Shown here piece by piece: positions 10,401-22,400 of a stretch of 64,000 nucleotides of DNA. The DNA is from Sorex araneus. Its lineage: Eukaryota > Chordata > Mammalia > Eulipotyphla > Soricidae. Location of the stretch: contig NC_073302.1 of the NCBI RefSeq assembly GCF_027595985.1, forward strand, positions 13,189,811-13,253,810, written 5' to 3'. The notes under the pieces were generated by a model. It made no database searches. It had not been told where the DNA came from and saw only the letters and a program-made list of their open reading frames with translations. Numbering within the stretch: the stretch's first letter is position 1; every line of letters begins with the position of its first letter. The position numbers and the translations under genes are program-made.

Positions 10401-13400
10401 GTCTTTTGATGTCCCATGGAATCCAGTTGGTAACAGCTCTAGTCCAGCGGTCATCTCTAAATTGAATTACGTGTTTGGCCCATCTGATTTTCAGCGCCTT
10501 GGCAAACGAGACAGCGTCCCTGATTCTTGACCATCGACGGAGGTTGGAACTCCAGATTCCTTCTCTCAAGCGTGCTCTTTCGATTCCTCTTTGGGATACC
10601 CGAGTAGCGCTCTCGTTCTGTTAGTGCAGGAAGAACGGTGGAGTCGAAAAGATATATGCCGGGGGTTCTTCATCCTCTTAACCACTTCAATGCTCTTGAA
10701 GGGGTTCCACACTGCTCTCTTCCTCCTGCTCAGTTCTGCACGCCAAGTTGTTCCTCATGTTGAGTTCTCGACCCAGGTACACATAGCTGCTGCATTCAGA
10801 GATATTCCATCCGTTGAGAGCAAATGGAATGTCAGGGACTAGTTTGTTTTTCACGAACATTGTCTTGGTGAGATTTCTGCTGCAGTCCGACCATTACACA
10901 CTCGTAGTCGAAGTCGGCCAGCATTTGTGCCACTTGACTAATTTTTGGTGTTTTTAGAACAATGTTATCAACGAAGCGGAGGTGGTGTAGTTGCCGACTG
11001 TCTATCTTCACTCCCATTGCTTCCTATTCCAGTCGTCGCATGACGTTCTCGATGGTGGCACTGAAGATTTTTGGTGAAATGGTATCACCCTGCTGAATCC
11101 CTCTCTTTACATCGATGATTACTTCCTTGTAGAATGGTGAAATCCTGGTGGTGAATCTGTAATACAGCTCGAGGAGGATCCTGATGTACTGAGTTTGAAC
11201 GCCCTGTTCGATGACCACTTCAGTGTCAACAGAATCAAAGGCCTTTAAATCAATGAACATTACTCGTCCTTCCCAATGGTGCCACATTAGAGGCTCTCTC
11301 AGGGTCAGAAGAATGAGACCCATCATTGTTACTGTATTTGGCATATGGATACGCCACAGGGAGCTTGCCAGGTGAAAACCAGGAGGAATGTGATGTAAAT
11401 AAAAAGACAAAACAAGTGCCCCTCACGTAGGGCTGTCAAGGCTCACCACTGTCTCATTCTTTGCTCTGACTCGCACTTGAGTTTTGCTTTTTGCTTTCTG
11501 GTTCATACCTAGCAATGCTCAGGGGTTGGTTGCTCCCACCTCTGCAGTCAGGAATTACTCCTGACTTGGGGACCATATGGGATGGCGGGGATTGAACCCT
11601 GGCTGGCCGTGTGCAAGGCAAAAGCCCTCCCCGCTGGACTATCGCTCCAACCCCTCTGGCTTGGCTTTGAGGTCCTGGGTTTTGGGGGATTATGGCAGAG
11701 AAACAGCCACACCTTCATTCTTCGGGTCCTCGTGATTCATGTTCTGGGGAGCTACACCCAGTTGAGCTCTACTCCTGGCTCTGAGCTCAGGCATCTGTAC
11801 CTCAGGATCATTATGGGGAATGGTGGTTGGAATCTAGGTGGGCCATGTGGGACCAGCTCCTTCCCCCATGTTATCTCTGCCTCCCTTGTATTTGGGTACA
11901 GATTATCTTTGTGTAAGTATACATATTTTTGTATAAATATTTTTTAAAGTCTCATCTTAGGAAAATGGCCCTGGCAAGGTTCTTTAATGGAGTGAAATGA
12001 AGTCTTTTTATTTTATTTTATTTTTTTAAACTTTATTCTCCGTATTTTTGGGTCACACCCAGACATACTCAGAGATTACTTCTGGTGGTGCTCTGGGACC
12101 CTGTTAAACCTGGTACAAGACAAGTGTCCTACCTGCAGTCCTATCTCTTTGGTCCCTACTGGAAACAGTTTAAATGAACTTTACTGTGAGTAGAAAGACT
12201 TTTGAAAGGATGGAAGGACCCCTTGAATCAAATGTCTGACAAGTGTTGGGAATATGGGTCAGCTCCCCAAGCTCCCCACATCCCAGCAGGCCGTTCCGTT
12301 AACCTGTGATTACTCACAAGGTTGATTGTGTTCCTGGAGCCCACCTGTCAGTTCAATAATATCAGACCAAAAAATAAGTATTGTATTTGGAATACAATAC
12401 CCAGCCATGGCCGTGCTCCAGGCCGCTTTCCAGACCACGGACACATCATAAGACACTTAATACCCATTTTTCATAATTAACACACCATATTTGATGGGGT
12501 TCAAATATGGTGTGAACCATGGGAACTCGTATAAGGGCAATTAGAGGCCGCCTTAAAAGCCTCCATCCATCCCTCTCAGAGAGCCCGGCAAGCTACTGTG
12601 AGTATCCCACACAGCAGAGCCTGGCAAGCTACCTGTGGTGTATTCGATATGACAAAGACAGTAACAACAATGGACCTCATTCCCCTGACACTGAAAGAGC
12701 CCCCAATATGGCAGCATTAAGAAGGATGTGCAAGGAGAGGCTGATAAAATCTCAGGGATGAACTAGACTGCCAAAACGAACGACTGAAATGACTGTCTGT
12801 ACTTTCAATGCACGTACACTGGCATCGGAAGCATCTATTGAGGACCTGATGATGCAAGTGCAGAAGATCAAGTACGACATCATTGGTCTGACCGAGACGA
12901 GAAGGCATCGATCACATCACACCATTTTCAACACTGGAGAACATAGTGACAATAGAGACATCAGTGATGTCAGTGTCCTTGTCAACACGAACTTGGCCAT
13001 GAACTTTGATTCATTCAAATGCCTAACAACCCAAATCCGAGGATTACGCTTGAATAGATGTGGCTCACTGCCGGCAGTTTCTATCTTCATTGTCTGTCTT
13101 CTGTACATAGCTAACTCTAATTGGGAGAGTACAAGTAAAGCATCAAGTGCCACTAAGTGCCATCTAATCATTCAGCCATATTGCTGAGTTCCTTTTAATA
13201 GAACCATATGCCAACAGAGCTACTAAGGAAAATAAACCCATTCTTTCCTTAAGGTGGCCTCTTATTCTTGAGAAAAGAGTAGCCACGTTAGATCGTATTA
13301 TATATTATATGAATGAAGTGCTATTGTAAAGTGTCTAAATCAACAAATTAAGGTAGTATTTCGTATTGTCCTGCTAACAAAAAACAAAATAAATCCTATT

Positions 13401-16400
13401 TGGGTGAAGAGCTGCTGCTTGCTGAATTTCTTGATGAAATATTAAGACCTGAGCAGATATTATCCAAAAGGTATTTACTGTTTTTCCTTTTCTCCTCTAA
13501 GATTTTTACCAAAAAGAGGGAAATATCAGTTTATTTGAGCCATTTATGTGCCAGGCACTATAGTAGGTACTTTACCTGTTAAATCTCACATAATTTTTTT
13601 TTTCTTTTTGGGTCGCACCCAAAAAGAAAATACACAGGGATTACTCCTGGCTCTGCACTCAGGAATTACCTCAGGGGACCATATGGGATGCTGGGAATCG
13701 AACCCGGGTCGGCCGCATGCAAGGCAAATACCCTACTCGCTGTGCTATCGCTCCAGCCCCTAAATCTCACATAATTTTCTTAACAGGATTATATCACCTT
13801 ATAAATAAGAAAGTATGTTCACAAAAATTATATAACTTTCCCTTGGTCAGTATAGTTGAAAATGATAGAAATAGGGTTTGTTTTCAGAGTTTCGTTCTTT
13901 CTCAACTCTTCATCTATTGTTTATTTTTTCAAAGATATGATAATATCACATATAATTTGCCTATAATGAGTGTGTCTCGGGGCCAGGGTACAGCAGGTTG
14001 GCCATTTGTCTTGCATATAGCCAACCTGGGTTTGATCCCTGGCACCCCATATGGTCCCCTGAGCACTGCCAGGAGTGATTCCTGAGCATAGCTGGGTATG
14101 ACCCCAAAACTAGAAAGGAAGATAAATAACGTTAAATGTGCTAGTTAGATTTTTTTTTCTTTCCCCTTTGTTGTTGCAATGTCTAGGAGTCACAACTTGT
14201 TATAGTGCTAGGGTTTACATACTTAGTCATGTGTGACATTTTGCCCACACGTGATTCTGGTGCACTGGGAGGTTGCAACTTGTGGCACCAGGCATCACAG
14301 CAGCAGTACCAAAAGTTGCCCTCAACAATGTGGGCTGGTGGCAGGAATCAGATTTGCAGCTCCACACATGCAGGTGAGTGTTCTACCACGGAGTCTCATC
14401 CCCTGGCTCTGACATTTATAATGAGTCCTCATTACTGTAATCAGCTCCTGGCCATTGTAACTTGCCATTGTGTGCTCAAATCTTGTTCTACCTTGGAAGA
14501 ATGTTTCCAATTATTTTTTTCTTTCTTTCAGGTTGGAAGAATTGTTGAAAACTCTGATGCTGTTACTGAGATTTTAAATAATGCTGAGTTACTAAAACAA
14601 ATTGTTTATTGTATTGGGGGAGAAAATCTCTCTGTAGCTAAAGCGGTGAGTCAGAACCATAGCATACTCAGAAATGTCAGTGTTCCCTCAAGGGCTCTCT
14701 GTTTTTGGCTAGATAAAGGTTTACCAGTGATTTGTGTTACTGAGTGTATAACCTCTTATAAATGATAGCAGATAAATAAATGATTGTTAAATAGTAAATC
14801 CCATCTGTTTTTAGAACACAATCCATTGGGTTGCTTGATAAGACACAAAACTTTTTTTTTGGTTTTGGACCACACTGAGCAGTGCTCAAGAATTATGCTT
14901 GGCTCTAGCTCAGGGAACCATATAGGATGCTGGGGTTTGAACCCAGGTCACTTGTGTGCAAGGCAGGTGCCTTTGCTGCTGTATTATTACTCTGGTCCTC
15001 ATAATTTCTTTTTAAAAATATTTATTTATATTGAAAAAAAAGGTATATCTTTTCTAATTCTAAATGAGTTAAAATGTAGCGAATTCTCATAGGGCCATAT
15101 GTATTCTACACACATTTTCACATCAGTCTTAAATAGATAATATAGTCTGTGTTTTTATAACTTACGGGGTATTTTCTTTCCTTCTAAGGCCATTAAATCC
15201 TTATCAAGAATATCGCTAACCCAAGCTGGACTGGAGGCTTTATTTGAAAGTAATCTGCTAGATGATTTGAAAAATGTGATGAAAACAAATGATATTGTTC
15301 GATATAGAGTATATGAGGTAAGTGAAATCCCACATTTTGCTCTACGATTCAGAACACAGTGTATCAAGATTTTAAAAAGATGTTTATTAAAAATATGATC
15401 GGTACTGGGCCCTGCTAGTTGCTTTGACTATAGGAGTAAACTGTCAGCCTGATGTATGAGATATTTGTATATAAAATATGTACAATGTACCATATAAATT
15501 ATTCTAAGAAAGGAGAAAACATTGAACTAGACCTGCGAAAAATTCATACTAGTAGCAATAGCAGCAAAAGTAGCAAATGAGAAGAAATTGCTGTTGTTTC
15601 TGCCAATTTTGCTGGATCTTCACATGCATTGTCTTCAGTTCTCACTATATGTTGTTATTAATCTCACTTTTGACTTATTGACATCTTCCTACATAGTTAA
15701 TAGGCTGCATATTCAAAGTAGAATGCTCTATAGTTTAATTTCCTCTTCAGATATCATATCATGATTCATAGTATCATTGTTTTCCTTCTTCCCCTAGCTG
15801 TTCTCAGTATCCTGGCTGTGTTGGACTTTTTTTAAATTTATTTTTTATAAAGTTGTTCACAATATTTGACTGCATTTAATATTTGAACACCAATCCCACT
15901 ACCATATTTCGGATGTTTTCATCCTGAACCTCAAACCCTGCCTCTAAAGCAGAACTGAAATAAATTATTTTGTATGGCTTGTTATGAATAATCCACTAAA
16001 ATGATGCAAAAAAAGTTTCTTAGAGGAAAGTGTGTGAAGATTGTTGTACTTCACCCAGGAGTCACTAAGCCCTTCTATAAGAGATTAGTAACATGTTGTT
16101 AAAGGTTGAGCCTTGTGTGCTTATATCTGTATAATTTTATTAACCCTTAAATTGGTTGCCTTCTAATTTAAACCCCATCAAATGTGGTGTGATACTCTTG
16201 ATATATTAGTGGTGTAAAGTATGAGATGTCCAGGAATAGATTTACTCATGGGTGAGGCTCTTGTTTGTGTGTGGTGAGTGGCCACGAGCATGGCAGTGGG
16301 TGAGTTCTGGAGGTTTTCAGCTGCTGGGGCTGGCCTTGTTGGGATGGGGAGGGGACCTCACCCGCCCCCTCTGGGTTGCCCTGAATGAAACAGCCTGGTG

Positions 16401-19400
16401 TAGCATCTGGAGGCATGTCTATAGTATATCTGTGCTGAACTTTTCATTTTTGGATTTCACACAATACTGTGTCATTCTTTCCCAGCCACTCTTATTCATC
16501 TTGTGGTTTCTCTTCCCACCTAGGTGGTAATTATACACCATAGACTTACAACCCACACTCCTCTTGGGTGCTCAGACCTTCATGTCTGTTTACTCTCTCT
16601 TAGGTATATTATAGTCTTCTCACTCATGCCCAAACTAAACTAATCATAATCCATGCACTCATGCATGTCCCAGAAGGAAAGCACCAAATCCTCAGGCCCA
16701 CACTGCCCTAGGCACCCACCTACACTCCCAATACCACTTGGTGGGGCACCTCTATAAGCAACAGAAAAAGGGGAAAACAGCAAACTGGTGTTCTCTTACA
16801 TATTTGATTATTAGCGTGTATTCACTGCGAAGGCCTTGTTCTCCTGCCATGTATCCATGCATTCAATTATAACATCCTGTCAGTTTTACTGAAACTGCAT
16901 TCTTCCTTTATCTGGTCATTGCCAGCTTAGTCTAAGCTGCCAGTATAGTATGTCAGTCTCATGTGACCGACTGCATTTGCATCCAGACTCATCTCTTCTC
17001 ATCCATTTTTGTTAGCACTAATCTTTTATCTTTATGTGCAATAAGAATGATCCTTGAGAAATCCCAGTCTAAGTCTGTCTTCGCTCTGCTTAAAGTTCTT
17101 CAATGCCCACCAGTATTTCTCAGCCCTAAGAATATACTTGATTGACGTAGGGAATGAATGAATGATAGAATTTTTAAATTAATCAATGATGTTTATAATT
17201 ATCGTTTGCTGATTCATGATTTTATATCCTGGTCTATGCTTTTTAAAAAATGTGCAGCAACCTCCATATGGAAAGAAGAGTTTCTGTGTCAAAAAGTTTC
17301 CTGCTTGTGAAAACATAATGGATTTAACAAATTTAATTCTGTTGAGCTGGAAAGAAAGCTCAGCAGACTAGAACGTGTGTTTTGTGTTCAGGCCTGAGTT
17401 CAATCTCTAGCACTGCACATGGTTCCCTGAGCACCTGGGAACTCCTGAAAACAGGAGTGACTCCTGAAAACAAACCAGGAGTAGCTTCTAAGCACTGTGA
17501 GGCAAAGGCCCAAAACAAAACAAACAGCAAACAAAGGAAGATGTGCAGGTCTGGCCTGGATTTGGAACTAAGAGTTATTAGAAGTTGAGACTCATTACAT
17601 TCCCTCCTTCTTGACTATTCTAAGATCTCCCTCCTTCCTTTGTGAATTGTTTCTTCTTTTATCTTCTGGCTCGATTCTTGTCATGGCTTATAGGAAATAT
17701 TTAAGAAGCCTGTTAACATAATTTTCTTTGTTTCTTCCTTTCTTTTCTTTTCTTTTTTATTTTACTTTTTGGGTCAAACCACAGGATGCTCGGGTTATTC
17801 CTGGCTCTGCACTCATGTACTCAGAAATTACTCCTATTGTTGCTCAGGGGCCCATATGGGATTCTGGCGATTGAACCCTGGTCATCAGTGTACAAGGCAA
17901 ACGCCCTACCTTTTATACTATCACTCTGGACCCTTGGCATAATTTTCTTTTTTTTTTTTAATTTTTTTTTTTTTTTTTGCTTTTTGGGTCACACCTGGCG
18001 ATGCACCGGGGTTACTCCTGGCTCTGCACTCAGGAATTACCCCTGGCCATGCTCAGGGGACCATATGGGATGCTGGGATTTGAACCCGGGTCGGCCGCGT
18101 GCAAGGCAAACGCCCTACCCGCTGTGCTATCTCTCCAGCCCACCTTGGCATAATTTTCTGTTGACTCATTGAGTGAGAGAGAGACCATTTGTAAGCCACC
18201 CCCTCGCAATCAATCTCAGTCTCAATCTCTAGTTCAATCAGTGGCAAAGCAAGTATAACAGCCTGATGTGTTTTTGCTAAGCACACAGTTTTGATTAAAG
18301 TACTTTCTAATAAAAAGTTGTGCAGACATGTTCTACATATACCATTTGTCATGTCCTTTCAAACCTTAGTATTCATTCTGCAGGTATTTTGTATCATTTG
18401 CTTATGCTGTTGGAGGGGGGGGTTGATATAGATAGTTTTTTTTTTTTTTTTTTTTTTTGCTTTTTTGGGTCACACCTGGCGATGCACAGGGGTTACTCCT
18501 GGCTCTGCACTCAGGAATTACCCCTGGCCGTGCTCAGGGGACCATATGGGGTGCTGGGATTTGAACCCGGGTCGGCCGCGTGCAAGGCAAACGCCCTACC
18601 CGCTGTGCTATCTCTCCAGCCCCGATATAGATAGTTTTATTGATATAGCAATAAAAAACTACAAATTTTTTAGTTATGAAGTACTTAGACTAGTGCTTAC
18701 CTTAAAATGAGAGCTAAGATAAGCTTTGACTTTTCTGTTTTTTACTGTTCTTTCAGTTAATTGTGGAGATTTCTTCTGCGTCACCAGAATCTTTAAACTA
18801 CTGTACCACCAGTGGATTGATAACTCAGCTTCTCAGAGAGCTGACTGGTGAGGATGTGCTGGTCAGGTACGTGGGCCACAAGAGTTCTCAAAGTGAAATC
18901 TCTTGTGAACGATCATGAACCAATTTTCAGTTTTACTGTGAGCTTCCCAAAATAGACCTGGCCCTACCTTATTATGTTATAACTCACCTGAACTTTACAA
19001 AGCCTCATGTTAACTGTCTAGTAGGTATGTATGCACTTAAAAAGTACTAGTACTGGGGCTGGAGAGATAATACAGTGAATACTGCACTTGCCTTGCAGAA
19101 GCTGACTCAGATTTGATCCCTGGCACTCCTTGTGGTCCCCCTAGTCCTGCCAGGAGTTATCCTTGAACATGTAGCCAGGAGTAAGCCCTGAGTACTACTG
19201 GGTGTGGCCCAGAAACCAAAAAATTTTTCTGTCACAAGGATTTTACTGTATGTACGTTACATGCATTTAACTTGTATTTATGTTATCATAGCTTTTTTGG
19301 TATTGTTATTTACTTAGGTAATAGCATTATGATATGTAGGATAGTAAAAACATGGGCTATTGAAACTGAACAAAACTAGGTTTGCATGCATCTCTACTAT

Positions 19401-22400
19401 TCACTAGCCACTTTTGACCTTATAAGTATTCTGCACCTAAGTTTCTTCATTTAAATGCAACAAAAACAACCTTTTTTTTCCGTTTTGGGTCACACCCAAT
19501 GGTGTTCAAGGGTTACTTCTGGCTCTGCACTCAGGAATTACTTCTGGCAGTGCACAGGGGACCATATGGGATGCCAGGAATTGAACCCAGGTCGTCAGTG
19601 TGCAAGGCAAACACGCTACCCACTATACTATTGCTCCGACCCAACAAAAACAGCTTTCAAAGATACCATGAGTTAACTAACTTGACTAATACAATGGCTT
19701 ATATAACTCCTCAAACAAATGTAATTTCCGTCTTTTTGTCCTCTACTCCCTAATTTCCTAAGCTTTAATTTCCTTCTTGATATTCCACAGTTGGTTAATA
19801 GATTCTTGCTGTTGATCACTTGTTATGCCTCAAGTATTTTGCTATTAAATTAACAATATGGTTAAATTTCTATATACACAGTTTTGTTTTTTCTTAAGGG
19901 ATTTTCTGATTTCCACTATTAAAAAAAGGGTTCTTTTTTTATCTTTGGGTCAAACTAGCAGTGTTGGTGCTTGGGAGTCACACCTGACCAAAGGTATTCA
20001 GGGGACCAAGTGGTGGTAGGGTTGAACCTGGATCTCTAGCTTATAGAGCATTTGCTCCAGCTGTTGAGCTATCCCTCCAGCCCTGTCCTCCTTTCTTTAA
20101 ATGTGACTGAATTTGTCAGGTCAGGGGGATGGCTCAGAGGGCTTGAGTGCATGCCTTGAATGCACTGGGCCCTGAGTTCAATCCCAAGTACCACATGCTA
20201 CCACCTCCCCCACCCCAGCCAACCAGGTTTTCCGATGGTACCAAGTACACTGGGGTGGCTCTGGTGGCCCCTCATGGTACTGTTTGCCATACCCAAGCAC
20301 TGAACCATCAGGCTCTTACATCCAAGCTGCATATCACCTGGAGTGACAACCTATCCCACTCCCCCCTGCCCTGCCATCCATCCTGAACACTACTACCCTG
20401 CCTTGCAAAGTGACTGCATTTATTAATTTCTATGCATAAATTCAATACCGGTTAGGCTGTTTCAAAGCATTTAGGTGTCACTGTTTCAAAACATTCCCGT
20501 AAGGACATTAAATTTTGATTTTTCGGTTTTGTTTGGGGGCCACAGTTGGATGTACACAGGGCTTACTCCTGGCTCTGTGCTCAGGGATCAGTCCTAGGGG
20601 GCTTGAGGGACCGTGTGGGATGCAAGGGATCAAATCCAGGTCAGCTGTATGCAAGACAAGCACCCTACCTGCTGTACTATCTCCCCAGCCCCATTTTTGT
20701 TTGTTCGTTTGTTTTGGGGTCACATCTGGCTGTTTTGTTTTGGGGTCACCATGGCACAGTGCTCACGGACCAGGTTGGCTGCATGGCAAGTGCTTTACCA
20801 ACTAAGAACATTAATTTCGTTAACTTCTTCTGTAGGATAACATTGGTTTGTCCTTCCTGTCTTGCCATAGGGAACTTAGGTTTATTGGGTTGCTCCCATC
20901 AGAGTGTTCCCATCCCTCTGTTTATTTGTAACTTCTTTCTTTGTGCTCTATTGACTTTAACTATTGTTTTTCTCTTCTCCTTAAGTCCTTTGCGTAGTTA
21001 ATTCAGAGCAATGTCCTTTTTGTATGGGCACAAGAAGACAGTTAATACTATGCTTTTGTAACTTGGGAGTTAATGGACACTCTTATATTTACCTCCTGGG
21101 CATCTGTTCTCTAGACTTAAGCCTCAGTTGTCCTAACTTCCTAGCACCCCCAAAAGCAGGGTCCCAATGAGGGACTGGATTGACCCAGGGCAAGCGGTGA
21201 GCTATGTGCTACCCTGGCATAGAGATGGGTTTGGCCAAAGTGCCATAATGCTTAACTGTAAGTCAAGAGCATGGCCATGGACAAATTCGGTCATGATCCA
21301 AAGAGTAATAACTAGATTCAGACCCTGCTAGGGTTAGGAATGATTAATCTGGCCTGAGCACTGTAGTTTGAGTTTGTGGCAAGATGTTCCCAGGAGAGCT
21401 GCCCTATAAGCCTCAATGTATCTTTGTGCTCATACAAAAATAACTAATATTAAGATGTTAATTAAGATGTTAATCAAGTTACTGAACTAAGAAGAGAACA
21501 CCCCTGGCTGTATTTCTGCCCTTGCACTTGATGGGCAGTCAGGAAGGACCTTCTTTTCTTTTTCTTTTTTCTTTTTGGGTCACACCTGGCGATGCACAGG
21601 GGTTACTCCTTGCTCTGCACTCAGGAATCACCCCTGGCGGTGCTCAGGGGACCATATGGGAGCTGCGTGCAACCCGCTGTGCTATTGCTCCAGCCCAGGA
21701 AGGACTTTCTTATGTTGATTTGCTACCGGACTGGGTGTAGCATTGGCCCAGAGTGCTAGGGTGGAGAGATGAGGCATGGAGAGAGGAGAGAGTTGGAGGA
21801 GATGAGAGAGAGAGCAGGGCAGCTAGATGGAGTACAGAGAGACTAGTGAGGGGGACAGAGGGAAAAGAATGTAGAGGAAGGCTACAGGAGTAGGCATGTG
21901 GAGATAGAGATCCCAGGCTGCGGGATGGAGCTCGGAGAGATCAGTGGGAGAGACAGGAGGAGACGGGAATGAGGGGCAGTGTGAGACTAGAATGGGGGGC
22001 TTAGAGAGACTGGTACGGGTGCGTGGGGAGAATGGAATAAATTGCAACTGATCAACCAACCAGCATGGACCTCATTTCCTCCTCCATCTGCCCCATGGCT
22101 TGGGCTGCCCTGGCTGAGCGAGCAGCCTGAGACCATATCAACCCCGGGTGGCAAGGGGGAGAGCCATCAGGTTCCCCTGGCCGCCCCCGAAGATTACACA
22201 TTCTTCTCTCTCTCTTTTTTTTTTTTGTGGTGCCAGGAGTTAGACATGCAAGCAAGTATGCAAGACATGCCCTTTGTTGCTGAATCACATTCTTTGGCCC
22301 TTTTTTTCTTAGACTTATATAAAATTTTGAAACAAAATAAGCCTACAGATATTAATAGCACTGTAGCACTGTTGTCCTGTTGTTCATCGATTTGCTCGAG

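Noticed and set aside
18465-18710. Recurrent frames with [18 protein letters not shown]-like sequence throughout the window
   Set aside because: They are the antisense translation of SOR SINEs, seen wherever a - strand copy lies.
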